Shown here one piece after another: positions 37,071-48,538 of a DNA stretch of 64,000 nt. A program made the translations under genes and the position numbers. This stretch comes from Hymenopus coronatus. Taxonomy: Eukaryota > Arthropoda > Insecta > Mantodea > Hymenopodidae. Numbering within the stretch: the first letter of the stretch is position 1; each line of letters starts with the position of its first letter. Under the pieces are notes generated by a model. That model had not been told where the DNA came from, made no database searches, and saw nothing but the letters and a program-made list of their open reading frames with translations. The stretch is taken from the NCBI GenBank assembly GCA_030762935.1, contig CM060883.1:48967001-49031000 (forward strand), in the 5' to 3' direction.

Positions 37071-37149
<79 letters not shown>
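37069..37149. repeat. (TC)n(TA)n compound microsatellite at the H hairpin
   Basis: TTTTTACTTTCTCTCTCTC continues into about 30 TA units and then joins ATCCAAAAATTTAATAACG. The hairpin stem has become a dinucleotide tract. Confidence 0.9.
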
Positions 37150-37151
<2 letters not shown>

Positions 37152-37637
37152 AAAAATTTAATAACGAGATTTCACCGGAAATATTTTCAGAACCTTGAAA
37201 CCAGCACACCGTAGGGCGCGCGCGTGTATGTGTGTCTGGGTAGCATAATTAATAAAAGGATAGATTGGTTAAATACCAAACTTGTCTTTCAAGAATGCGA
37301 CACGAAGATTTTCAGGAAAATCCCCCCGCCTATCCAAACTATCCTTTAAGTGGATGATATTCTCAAAAATGGCTGTGACGATTTTGATTAACATACCACA
37401 CATTAAAGCTATTTCGATGACAAATAACATATACAGATTGAATTTTCTTGGAATAGCCTCTGAATCTCTCTTCGTTCTGGACGACTTTTGTATAACTGGG
37501 AAACCATAAGAGATAAACTTGCCACATAAAAATGTAGATCTCGTTATAGATACAAAATGTGACAAAGATACTTTTTTTAAGTTAACCATTTTCAATTTTA
37601 AAATACTTATATTTTCCTCAAATGGGATGCTATTCAT

Positions 37638-38445
37638 TTTTACTTTCTCTATACGCACTATATATATAGTGTATAGAGAAGGTATTGCACTCCATTCGAT
37701 ACCGAGATTTCACCGGAAATATATGTTTTAGGGTCCCCAATATAAAAAAAAACCATTTTCACAAAAAGGTCCGCGTGTGAGTATGTGTGTGTGTGTGTGT
37801 CTCCGTGTGTCTGTGAACACGATAACTCAAAAACGAAAAGTCGGTAAAATACCAAACTTGCTATTTAAGTTTAGTATCTTCCAGGGATACGACACGAAAA
37901 TTTTGAGAAAAATCTTCCCACCCCAAACTACCTATACATGGAACTTTTTTTCGAAAATGAGTAACGATTTTGATTAAAATTTCGTATATTAAATATATTT
38001 ACCCTGACAAAATATATATTTCGAATTTTCTTGGAATAAGCCTCTAAAGAGTAGTTTATTCTGGATGAATTTTACTAAATTTTGAATAACTGCTAAACCG
38101 TAAGAGATGGACAAAAACTTACTACACAAAAAATGTAGAGCTCGTTAAAACACACAATTTATGTTATATACATTTCTGCGTGAGTTCGTAGTTTTTGAGA
38201 AATTCCATATTTTTGGTTTCTGCTATGAAAAACTTATGCTTTTCTCATACAGGAACTTGTCAACTCCTATCCTATAAACAATGAACTTCATTGACATAGC
38301 AACCAGCTTTTGACTATCACTTTAACCTATGGTACTCCCTTATTTCGCTTCTACTTACAAGGAAGCGAGTAAATAGAAGTATAAGCTTTTTAAGAATAAT
38401 TTGTTGCAGGGATATAGAGAAGGTCATGTAAATGGTACACAGCAT
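37638..38445 (-). mobile_element. Family H, full-length, nested
   Basis: TTTACTTTCTCTATACGCAC and hairpin at left, GGTCATGTAAATGGTACACA at right. Palindrome variant ATACCAAACTTGCTATTT. Inserted at a T-run in an older copy in the same orientation. Confidence 0.92.
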
Positions 38446-38744
38446 ATTTTTCTTGGTTCTAGTCAAGCAAAAAGTAAAAAACATCACATAGCGACCAGCT
38501 TTTAAAACATTTGAGTATCACTTTAGGGTAGTGTTTTCCCTTACTCCGTTATATTTACAAGGAAATGTGTAACAAAATAATGTATGCAAACTTTTATCTG
38601 CATTAATGTGAAGTAGTCAGAAGAATACGTTTTCTTAAGAATAAATTATTGCAGAATAAATAGATAAACTCATGTGAGTATAACACATCGGATTCTTAAA
38701 CATTTAGCTATCGATTTTGCGATTGTCCCTGTAACGAAAAATGA

Positions 38745-38870
38745 AAAATATATTTATTATTTTTCAGGGGCTTCTTAACATTTATTTACAGTGAAATTTC
38801 GGTATCAAATGTTGGGTGGATTCCAATATTTCTTCCACTTACTATAGAAGTGGTGAATAAAGTAAAGATA
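38745..38870 (+). mobile_element. Family H 3' scrap
   Basis: TTTCAGGGGCTTCTTAACAT, TTTCGGTATCAAATGTTGGG and a decayed terminus. Confidence 0.65.
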
Positions 38871-39077
38871 AAGGAAGATTTAAAAGTCTGAATAGCAATC
38901 AACTTTTCGATTACCATAATATAGTTTATATGGACTGCGGAATCCATGCATACTATGGACTGAACTTATATTCTATTTTGTAAAATGATTTCGTACATGG
39001 ATCATTAATATTATCATGAATATACGGGACTGAAGCTAATGGCTTTCCAGGCCTCTTAAGTATTCATTTCAAACATT

Positions 39078-39897
39078 TCAGTGTTCCATTCACATGACTT
39101 TCTCTACAACTCTGCAATAAATGATTGTTAATAAGCTCATGCTTCTATTTACTTCCTGCTAATCGAGAAAAAATTAGCACAGTCTTATTACTTGTTTCCT
39201 TGTAAGTAGAAGCGAAATAAGGGTGTGCCATAGGTTAAAGTGATGGTCAAAAGCTGGTTGCAATGTGACTGAAGTTCCTTTGTTTGTATGTCACGAGTTC
39301 ACAAAGTCCTGTATGAGAAAAGTATGGAATATCTAAAAAACAATCAACTCCACGTAAAAAATGTATATAACATGAATTGTGTGTTTTAAAGTGCTCTACA
39401 TTTGTTGTGTGGTAAGTTTTTGTCCATCTTTTACGGTTTAGCAGTTATGCAAAATTCCGTAAAATTGACTCAGAATAAAGTGGTCTTCAATTACCAGTAA
39501 ATTCAAAATATACATTTTATTTGTCAGGTAAATATTTTTAATATACGACATTTTAATCAAAATCGTTACAGCTATTTTTTAGAAAATGAAAATTTTCGAA
39601 AAAAGTTCCATGTAAAGGGTAGCTTAGGACGGGAGAATTTTTCTCAAAATCTCTGTGTCGCATCCCTGGAAGAAACTAAACTTAAATACCAAGTTTGGTA
39701 TTTTACCGACTTTTCGTTTTTAAGTTATCGTGTTCACAGACACACGGACACACTGACCTTTTTCTGAAAATACATTTTTTGGATACAGGGGACCCTAAAA
39801 CATATATTTCCGGTGAAATCTTGGTATCGAATTTTTTGGTGGAGTGCAATACCCTCTCTATACACTATGTACATAGCACGTATAGAGAAAGTAAAAA
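39078..39897 (+). mobile_element. Family H, near full-length
   Basis: 5' TGTTCCATTCACATGACTTT, palindrome AAATACCAAGTTTGGTATTT perfect, CA nucleus ACACACGGACACACTGACC, hairpin CTATACACTATGTACATAGC, then ACGTATAGAGAAAGTAAAAA. Confidence 0.94.
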
Positions 39898-39899
39898 CT

Positions 39900-40590
39900 A
39901 AAAGTGTTTAATGTGAAGGGTAGTTGTGGGTGGGGCGATTTTATTGAAATCCTCGTGTCGCACTCTTAGAAGATATTTGAAAGTTTGTTATATAGATATT
40001 GTTTACATATTGTCACACCCCACACTAAATCAAGGGGACCCGCTTGGCTGCTGAGAGGAAAAACTAGACAAAATATACTTTTTACTACGGGTGGACATAG
40101 GGGGGGGGGGGGGGGAGCACCCTCATATGCAAAATCCTATACAACAGGGAAAACCTAATTCAGAAATGGATGACGATGGGTAAACTATGTTACTAAATTA
40201 AAAGAAATCATATCTAAATCAAATAGCACTTTATAACATTACCTGGGTTCCTTCAGGGCTCGAGGCCAAACCTGGTGTCCTTCAAGCTTTAGCCTACAAA
40301 GGAGAGCAATTGCCACGCTTACCGTGGTTTCAATAACTGTTAAAGTTGGCAATTTCGCCAACATTATGATAATTATAAATTACAATACTACCACATCCTG
40401 TGCACAAAGCCAGGATGTGAATATATGAAAATATATATATTATACACACGTACACGGACATGTTTCTAAAATACCTTTTTTTTTATTCAGGGGGTCTCAA
40501 AACGGTGAAATCTGGGTATCGAATTTTGGGCGTAATACTGTACCTTCTTTATCCACTATAGGTATACATTGCACATGCGTGCTGGAGCTA
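39900..40590 (+). mobile_element. Family H 3' part split by unidentified DNA
   Basis: 39900-39994 (GAAGGGTAGTTGTGGGTGGG, TCCTCGTGTCGCAC) and 40439-40590 (CACACGTACACGGACATGTT to the end GCGTGCTGGAGC) are consecutive family H blocks. The intervening 444 bp include a G run at 40102-40117 and no recognised element; it may be an insertion. Confidence 0.6.
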
Positions 40591-41107
40591 ACTGGCGCCT
40601 TTATCATAAAAGCTAAATGTAACTATCAACATTATAAAATGCTGCAAATGAAACAAAAGTGTCATATTTCTGGAAGTTTTGCAATATTTACTAAACTCGT
40701 TATCACCTATATGGCCTGTCTGTAACTGTGATACATTTTTATGCACAGTGATTTAGCTTACATAGCTCTGATGATAGCTTTGCTTCCTCATAAATCAGGT
40801 AGCACATGTCTGTGTGCATTCAACTTAAGGCGCATTCGATATAATATGGTGGAGTGTGAATATATTGGAGTAAATCAGTAAGACAGCACAGGTTAGTCAG
40901 TGGAGAATTATGATATGTAGCTAAACATTTACAATTTTATTATTACTATCCAAAAATCCTTAAAATTGTACTACAATGTCTTTCGCTTAAACCAATCGGG
41001 AGAACTGACGCCGCATAGTTAGATAAGTAGAGATAAGTATAGGCGGTAGCTATCTCGCCCAGCGCTTAAGTCATATAGATAATCAGAATCTTCTGGAAGT
41101 TTCCCTT
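40591..41107. other. Unrecognised AT-rich sequence
   Basis: Nothing recognised. Confidence 0.4.
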
Positions 41108-41330
41108 CTCGACCGAGCGAGGTGGCGCCGCGGTAACGAGTGCGACTCGCATTCGAGAGGTCTCAGGTTCGATTCCAGCAGACGACCCATGATGAACCCT
41201 GGATTTATTCAGAGGTTTTCTCGAGTCGCAAGGCGAATGCTGGAATGGTGAACTTCAACCCCGAATTTCCTATCCCTCCAATCATTGCATTCATCATTTG
41301 TCATCATTCGCCTCGTTAGTCTGTTTCAGA
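41108..41330 (+). repeat. SINE-B copy
   Basis: tRNA-derived: CCGAGCGAGGTGGCGCCGCG (head), B box AGGTTCGATTCC, then the body TTTTCTCGAGTCGCAAGGCG. Ends near a T-rich tail, just before a minus-strand SINE-A. Confidence 0.8.
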
Positions 41331-41340
41331 AATAGAAATG

Positions 41341-41575
41341 GAGTTTTATATATGGACGCTCTTTAACTACTGCAGTTCTCAGCGTCCCATGGGCATGAAA
41401 AAACACTGAATTTTACTCAGAGGTCTCTCTATCAGGCTTGAGGTTCTTTTACGTGCCGTAAATCTACGATACGGGACCAATCTACTATTTCCCTTACGAA
41501 GGAAGCCATACTAAGGATTTTCGCGCCCCTCCGCCGGGTTTCAACCCGCGATTTTGGGTATATGAGACAGGCTGT
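41341..41575 (-). repeat. SINE-A copy, head truncated
   Basis: Minus strand: GGACGCTCTTTAACTACTGC at left, B box GGGTTTCAACCCG near the right end. The A-box half of the head is missing. Confidence 0.82.
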
Positions 41576-43067
41576 TTCAGGGTTGTAAGTTTTGCTGATA
41601 GTGCTTCGGTGCAGCATGACAGATAGAAAGGATGTTGTGGTAACTCTCGCCGTCCTTCGACATTCGCCAGGTTGCCCTGTTATAAGCTTAGGGTGTTGGG
41701 CCCTGTGTGCCTGTTCGGATGCTGTGGCGTTTCAGTCAGGTGACTAAGTGTTTTTTGCATTGTTCCTTGGTTTGTGAAGTTGCTCCTGGTGTCTCCTCTC
41801 ACTCATCCCTCCGACACTTGGAGCATAGGTATAAAAACCGCATTCGTTTGGTACAGAGTCCCCTCCTTACTCATCCTAGCCTTCCCTTTTGACCCAACTC
41901 CAGAACATTCTAGAAATACTAGGGGTTATACCTATAAGCCACGGTACTCGTCAGGGAGACAGTGAATTGGTGCGACATTAAGGGCGGTTCCACAAGTGAG
42001 TTTATGACCTCAGTTGTAGGGCATAGCAGTGCTGCTACAGGTCGCGCACCAGTTCTTGACGAATGACATTTTTAAATGAGAAATTAGATGCATGTCACTT
42101 ACTCACCTTTACTGTATATTCTCGAAACGTTATCATAAGGAAGCAGAGTTGTTTGTTATTGTAACAAAAACTATTTGCTGGCCAGATTATCAACGGTAGG
42201 CTACTCACTGTATCTTCGCTAACGGTCCATTCATCTACACTGACTTTCAAATGGGATTAGGTTTGTCCTTGAGCACCACCAGACCGGCAGCCAATCGAGT
42301 GCTGCTGTGTTGACATATTGCATTTGCGCTTAACTAGGGAGTAACGCGCTAAGCGATCCCGTCTCTCATAAATATTGCTTGCACTAAGACAAAATATTAA
42401 AATTTTGCAAAGAAATAATTCACGAGAAAGAAATGTTCGTAGCAAACCCGACAAAACACAGATTTTTAGTTAAAATAGTTTTCATAATACACATGAATAA
42501 ACATTATGTCACCAGACAGATTTGCATGCTCAGTGTGCGAGTGAGAGGGAAATAAGAAAAGAGTGGGGGTAGCGACCTGGCAACGCAGAGCACGATAACG
42601 CATCTCATTCGTTGCAGAGTAGAACTCTTCCCATTTGAAAAAGAGCATTATAGATGACACTACTGGAGTGACAGTGTGAACTAAATGAAATGACAACGAA
42701 AGACTATCACAAAAGTGAAGTGACAGTGAGAACACGGTAACTAAGTGTCGAACAAAATCAAAATATTGAATACATTATAAAATAACTTCAATATTTTAAC
42801 ATTATAGTAAGACCGCTCAAGCCAAATTATTCTTCATTCTATTACATGTTACATGAGATAAACTTTTGTATGTATTCTTGTATTTCACTTTGCGTTATAG
42901 ATAGAAAGGGAATGATAATATGAAATTTTTAATACACTTGCTATATTCTGTCTTTTAATTCTCTACTCTTTCCACGACACCACGAAAACTTCTGAAGTTT
43001 GCAATGCTTCAAAGAATCAAAGATACAAGTATTGACAAATTCAAACTAATAACAACGGATATGTTAA
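41576..43067. other. Unrecognised sequence, GC-richer at 41580-42060
   Basis: 41580-41960 is balanced in base composition and open for about 60 codons in overlapping frames, but I recognise no domain. It may be an old retroelement coding fragment or host sequence. 42060-43067 is AT-rich and featureless to me. Confidence 0.35.
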
Positions 43068-43912
43068 AAATCTGATTTGTTCCTGAAAAATATGATGACT
43101 TTCTCTACATCTAAATTATTTGTTAAAAATAGTATTCACCTATTTACTCCACGCTATTCGAGACAAACGGTAATATGTCTACATTTAAAAGTGTTATTGT
43201 TGTTATTATACAATAATTATTAAAATTTTTTTTTTTACTTTGCCATTACCATGTGCATACACAATAAGCAGATGGTATTGTATTCCACTCAAATATTACA
43301 AAAGGTATTTTTAGAAAAGGTTTCTGAAATACTCTCTATGGCGTTAACAGACACATACATAAACACACACGGACTGTTTTCTAAAAATGTGTTTGGAGGG
43401 GGGGCGTTCAGAGGACCTTGAAACATTATTGCCGGTGAAATCTCGACATTGAATTTTTGGGTGGAACACAATTCCTCTAGTTACTGTAAGTTTTTTTTTT
43501 TTAAATACGTTGTACTGTAAAGACATGTATATTTTTATGTGCAGTTTTGTCTGTGTTCTTATGGTTTATAGTTGCGGAAAGTTATATGAAATTCATTCCG
43601 AGTAAGTGGACGCGTTATTTCCAGAAAATGTCGCCACACCCTTTTTTTGTCATGTAACATAACATACCTCAATTAAAACGTTTTCACGTTAGTTTTGGGA
43701 TAGGGATTTTCTTAATGGAATTTTCCAATCGGATCTTGAACCGGTTTTTGTTTCTGTTTAGTATCTGTGCTTTCGACAGACATGGAGGAATTCTATAAAA
43801 AGCTTTCTCTAGAATTCTAAACGTGTATTTCCTGTGCAGTATCGTATCTAAATTTGGATGGAATACAATACCTTCTATGTTTACCTACTTACGTTACAGA
43901 GAAAGTAGAAAT
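43068..43912. mobile_element. Cluster of family H fragments
   Basis: Four diverged pieces: a plus 5' end at 43068-43175 (AAATCTGATTTGTTCC, GACTTTCTCTACATC); a minus hairpin-side piece at 43230-43330; a plus 3' piece at 43335-43490 (ACACACACGGACTGTTTTC, GAATTTTTGGGTGGAACAC); and a plus piece at 43505-43912 ending CGTTACAGAGAAAGTAG. Probably several old insertions. Confidence 0.7.
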
Positions 43913-44299
43913 GTTTTATTCGATTTATAAGTAGCCTGCAACTACGTTAAATAGTTAGTGTTTAGTAAAAATTAAATTCGTATGGGCACATATTCCTTAA
44001 TACAGCTTTTAGACAGGATAGGAGATAGACAGACATTTATATTTAAACAAACTTTCTGAAACTAAGCATAATTATACTACTTAAAACACTGAACAGTGAT
44101 TACCTGGTTTGCACCATCATATTCAGCTCATCTTTCACGTACCTGAAAAAGAAAATATAAAATATATTACACAAAAATTAACGTATCAGCTCAAATTCAC
44201 ATCTATAACTGAAACAAAATTTTTAAAAATGAGGAATTCAACACTAATTGTAACACTTTGCTATTACATGCTGCCAAATCACAATCACTGGGTTGATGC
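43913..44299. other. Unrecognised AT-rich sequence
   Basis: Contains a 94-codon open frame (44109-44393) with no recognisable family; its end overlaps family H and SINE-A sequence. Confidence 0.4.
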
Positions 44300-44783
44300 A
44301 TATTTTCGTAACCTTATCTCGAGAATAAAAAATCTGAGTTTTTTAGTTATCCTGCTTACAGACACAAGGACACACGGACCTTTTTGGGTGTGAAAGACCG
44401 CTTAATTATGCTCAGAGGCCTCTCTATCAGGCTTTAGGTTCTTTTACGTGCCGTAAATCTAGACAAGGGACCAATGGCTTTACTTCTCACCCGAAAAAAT
44501 CCATCGTCCTCCACCGGGTTTGAACCCGCGACCTTGGGTATATGAAGTAAGCATGGTAACCACTACACCACGGAAGGCGACGCTGAGAACCACAGCAGTT
44601 AAAGAGCGCCCATAAATAACACGCCATTTTTTTTACGGAACTTTTTCTTAAAGTGCTTTTTTTTTTTTTGGATACAGGGGACCCTAAAACATATATTTCC
44701 GGTGAAATCTCGGTATCGAATTTTTGGGTGGAGTGCAATAAGTTCTCTATACACTGTGCATTGTACGTATAGAGAAAGTAAAA
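44300..44783 (+). mobile_element. Family H 3' half split by SINE-A
   Basis: 44300-44385 (to CACACGGACCTTTTT) and 44635-44783 (ACTTTTTCTTAAAGTGCTTT to hairpin CTATACACTGTGCATTGTAC, GTATAGAGAAAGT) form one element. Confidence 0.85.
44386..44634 (-). repeat. SINE-A with inverted 5' part (twin-priming-like)
   Basis: 44386-44581 is SINE-A on the minus strand, ending in its tRNA-like head. 44582-44628 is the SINE-A 3' tail in plus orientation (GCTGAGAACCACAGCAGTTA, AAGAGCGCCCATAAATAAC). The pair is flanked by a 12 bp duplication with one mismatch, ACGGACCTTTTT and ACGGAACTTTTT (44374-44385 and 44635-44646), so it entered as one event. Confidence 0.85.
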
Positions 44784-44784
44784 A

Positions 44785-44955
44785 TTGACTATCGCTTTAA
44801 CATATCGCATTCCTTAATGTCGCTTCTACTTATAGGAAACTAAGTAATAAAGCTTATCTCGATTAGCATGATCTAGAAAAAAGAATAACCTTTTGTAAGA
44901 AGTTGTTTGTAGAGCAGCCAGAGAAAGTCATGTGATTGTAATACATCACTTAAAC
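44785..44955 (-). mobile_element. Family H 5' part, subfamily 2
   Basis: From TTGACTATCGCTTTAACATA to AGCAGCCAGAGAAAGTCATG, followed by TGATTGTAATACATCAC. Immediately follows a plus-strand H terminus. Confidence 0.75.
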
Positions 44956-45411
44956 ATAATTAAGATTTGAAAACGTGTTTCTACCCTCAGCTCGTAAACA
45001 GGGTTTTTTTTTTTTTTTTTTTTAATTTTTTTATTTATAGTCTCTTAACTACGAGACATTTCAGCGACTTTTCATTTACAAAGTGGGTTTTTACAGAATA
45101 AACTTAACTAAATAATGCAATAATAATTACATCAGGCTTATTAATAGTAAACAAGCAAGAAGATAGGATCTTAAAGGTAAGAACTATAAATAATATCAGA
45201 GTCACGATTAAAGTAGAATTTGTCTATGAGAGTAAACCGTGGTAGGTTTAAACAATATAACATGCTGTAAATTAATAACAATAAGTGTGTGGCAAGATAA
45301 GATTTAAACAAAATAAACATTAAGTACTACAACATAATCATAGTTAAAACAACATTTGAAACAATATTGTCTTATTAATCAATAGATTAATATCTTCCAA
45401 TTAACAACAAT

Positions 45412-45759
45412 AGGTCGTCTCCTTAGCGCGGTGGTAGCGCAGCTGCTTACCAAGCGGGAGACCTGGGTTCGATCCCCAGTACCGGCTTGGGGATTTTTCC
45501 CCCGCTGGGAGACCTGGCCCGGGGTGCACTCAGCCTCGTAAGGTCCCTGGGGGGCCAATTGAGGAGCTACTTGATGGAGAAGTAGCGGCTCCAGGTCATG
45601 AGGACCGCATTAACCGGCCGGGAGGGACTCGAGGCGCTGACCACGTCTCACACTCCAATACTGCACCCTATCCATGACGTCTGTAGTGGACCGAGATGGG
45701 GGACGCAGCGGCCGGGCGGTAGGCCAAGGTTCCCCGTGAGCTGTCGTGCCATGGAGTTA
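45412..45759 (+). repeat. SINE-C reference copy with 14 bp TSD
   Basis: 348 bp, flanked by perfect CAATTAACAACAAT (45398-45411 and 45760-45773). tRNA-like head: A-box-like TAGCGCGGTGGTAGCGCAGC, B box GGTTCGATCCC. GC-rich body (GGCCCGGGGTGCACTCAGCC). Ends GTGCCATGGAGTTA without an A-tail. Fresh-looking duplications imply a fairly recent insertion. Confidence 0.93.
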
Positions 45760-45809
45760 CAATTAACAACAATTATGATTTATTTTAACAGTTTATGAAA
45801 AAAAAAAAA

Positions 45810-46350
45810 ATTACTTTCTCTACACATACTATGTACATAGTGTATAGAGATTGTATTGTATTGCACCCAAAACTTCGATACCGAGATTTCAACGGAAATA
45901 CATGTTTTGGGTCCCCCTGAATCCAAAAAAGATTTTTTTAAAAAACGTCCGTGTGTGTGCGTGTGTCTGTGGACAGCATAGGTCACAAACGAAAGAACCG
46001 TTGAATACCAAACTTGGTATTTAAGTTTGGTATCCTCCAAGGATGCGACACGAAGATTTTCAAGAAAATTCCCCCACCTACAACTTTCCTTAACATTAAA
46101 CTTTTTTCGAAATTTTTTATTTTCTTAAAATGGCTCTAACGATTTTGATTAAAATATTGTATATTAACCATATTTACCTGGAAAATAAAATGTGTATCTT
46201 GAATTTTCTGGGAACAGCCTCTGACGACTACTTTATTCTGGATGAATTTTACGGATTTTGCATAGCTGGTAGTCCGTAAGAGATGGGGGGGGGGGGAACT
46301 TACCACACAAAAATGTAGAGCACTTTTAAACACACAATTTATGTTCCATT

Positions 46351-46386
<36 letters not shown>

Positions 46387-46666
46387 ATATTCCTTGGTTT
46401 TGGTTTCAGTTTTGAAAAACTTACTTTCTCATACAGGAATTTGTAAACTCCTGTCCATACAAAGAAACTTCAGTCACATAGCAACCAGCTGTTGAGTATC
46501 ACTTTAACCTATGGCACTTCCTTATTTCACTTCTACTTACAAGGAAGCAAGTAATGAAGCTATTTCTGCTATTTTTTTTTTCCCCGATTAGCACGAAGTA
46601 AATAGCAGTATAAGCGTTTTAACAATGATAGAGAAAGTCATGTGAATGGAACACATCAGATTTTTA
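45810..46666 (-). mobile_element. Family H, full-length
   Basis: TTACTTTCTCTACACATACT with hairpin at left, GTCATGTGAATGGAACACAT then CAGATTTTT at right. Palindrome ATACCAAACTTGGTATTT intact. A run of about 33 T occurs near 46349-46382. Confidence 0.93.
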
Positions 46667-46703
46667 CCCTCAGCTGAACAACCTCAGCTCGTAAACAGGG
46701 TTT

Positions 46704-47179
46704 GTGTGATACAGAAATGAGGGAAATGACAAGTTTCTGTCTCGACCGCGTCCTCGTTCTCGTTCTCAACATGCGCTCTCTTTAGCGGAGACGCAGCACT
46801 CTCCTTTAGTAGTCCGCCTTGCATAAAACTGAAGCTTGGAATTTCTTCGACATCGGAAACTCTCGCTGGCTTTGTTCATGTTTCCTTTCTGGGTCAAACC
46901 GATGAACTCGCCTTTAATCCATAACAAAACTGCGCTTCATCTTCTGCTGCAGAGCTTTGTTACTCTCCTCTCCGAGAGTAAAAGTCTTGTGCTGCATTAC
47001 AACTTCAAGTACATCAATATTTTTGAGTGATGATATGAAAACAAACACCTGCCTTTGTTTTCAGCGCACTTTTTGACGAATTTGTAAACTTTGCTGGCAA
47101 AGCTGGCTTTACACCGAACGCACGAGAAATGGGTAATGTATTACGTCACAACACATTCCGAGAGAAACATACTTAACAT
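46704..47179. other. Unrecognised sequence, moderately GC-rich
   Basis: Repeated CTCGTTCTCGTTCTC near 46751. No repeat match in the window. A 64-codon frame (46836-47030) resembles nothing I know. Plausibly host sequence. Confidence 0.35.
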
Positions 47180-47716
47180 TTTACTTTCTCTTTCTCTACA
47201 CGTACTATGTGGTTAGTGTATAGAGAAGGTATTGCATCCTCCCAAAATTTGAAACGGTAATTTCACCGGAAATACATGTTTTAGGGTCCCCTGTATGAAA
47301 AAATGTATAAAAAGACCTGTGTCCCTGTGTCTGTGAACACGATAACTAAAAAATGAACAGTCCGTAAAACACCAAACTTGGTATTTAAGTTAAGCATCTT
47401 CCAAGAATGCGATACGAAGATTTTCAAGAAAATCCCCACACCCCAAAATACCCTTTACAGGGAAAAATGTTGGACAGTGTTGAATTTCTCAAAAATGGCT
47501 CTAACAATTTTGATTGAAACACGTATATTAAAGAATATTTGCATGACAAATACAATGAATATCTGTAATTTTTTGAGGAAATCCTGAAAATACTTTTTTA
47601 TTTTTGATGAATTTTACTGGATTTTGCATAACTAGTAACCCGTAAGAGACAAACAAAAACGTACCACATAAAAATATATATCTATTAAAATGCACAATTT
47701 ATGTCATATACATTTT
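47180..47716 (-). mobile_element. Family H copy cut by the next copy
   Basis: Hairpin side intact (CTCTACACGTACTATGTGGT). Stops at ATGTCATATACATTTTT, where the next element starts. No continuation found beyond that element. Confidence 0.88.
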
Positions 47717-48450
47717 TACTTTCTCTACACGTACTATGTACATAGTGTACAGAGAAGGTATAGTATTCCACCCACAAATTCGATACCGAGATTTCACCGA
47801 GATTTCGCTTTAGGTTCCTCTGTATAAAATAAAAAATGGATAAAGGTCCATGTGTCTGTCAACACTATAACTCAAAAAACGAAACGTCGGTAAAATACCA
47901 AACTGGGTATTTAAGTACCGTATCTTCCAAGGATACGACACGAAGATTTTCAAACAAACCCTCTACGTTCAACTATCCTTTACATTATATATTTTTTTCA
48001 AAATTTTTGATTTTTGAAAAAATGGCTGTAAATATTTATATTAAAATACCATGTATTAAAGCTATTCACATCACAAATAAAATGTATATTTTGAATTTTC
48101 TCTGAATAGCCTCTGAAGACTTTATTCTCTTGATATATGTAGAATTTTGCAAATCCGTTAAATCGTAAGAGATAGATAAAACGTACTACAGAAAAAATGT
48201 ATGTCATTAAAACACAAAATGTATGTCATATAAGTTTTTTTGTAGAGTTGGCCGTTTTCGAGATATTCATTGTTATTGGTTTCATTTTAAACTAATTAAA
48301 TTTTCTTAAACGGGACTATGCAAAGCGAACCGAACCTCTATTGTTTCACATAACGACTAGCTTTTAAAAGATTTGACTATCGCTTTAGCCTATGTATTCC
48401 CTCATTTCTCTTCTACTTACAAGGAAGCAAGTAGTAAGTTTTGCTAATGT
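47717..48450 (-). mobile_element. Family H copy, 5' end lost
   Basis: ACTTTCTCTACACGTACTAT and hairpin at left. Runs to the TTACAAGGAAGCAAGTAGTA block. Head-to-tail with the previous copy. Confidence 0.87.
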
Positions 48451-48538
48451 TGATCTAGAGAGACATATTCTCTGCAAAAATGTTGACTGCTGTGATATTT
48501 TAAACCGTATGTGTAAAACAAATGTTTTTTTTTTGCCC

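Larger units (their letters stand above)
37061..38698 (-). mobile_element. Family H copy interrupted by a younger H copy
   Basis: 37061-37637 (hairpin end to CAAATGGGATGCTATTCAT) and 38446-38698 (TTCTTGGTTCTAGTCAAGC to the 5' end CATGTGAGTATAACACATCG) are consecutive parts of one element. Its hairpin has been replaced by a TC/TA microsatellite. Confidence 0.87.
45007..46681 (-). mobile_element. Retroposon insertion containing SINE-C and family H
   Basis: Flanked by a perfect 22 bp direct repeat starting CCTCAGCTCGTAAACAGGGT (44985-45006 and 46682-46703). Begins with a T run (A-tail of a minus-strand element) followed by TTTATTTATAGTCTCTTAAC, which resembles LINE 3' ends. 45024-45411, 45774-45809 and 46667-46681 are the retroposon; the rest is SINE-C and an H copy inserted later. 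No coding part remains, so the LINE family is not known. Confidence 0.75.

Noticed and set aside
41707..41965. Overlapping 61-63 codon frames as a gene fragment
   Set aside because: Two frames are open together, as expected for GC-balanced DNA. No motif recognised.
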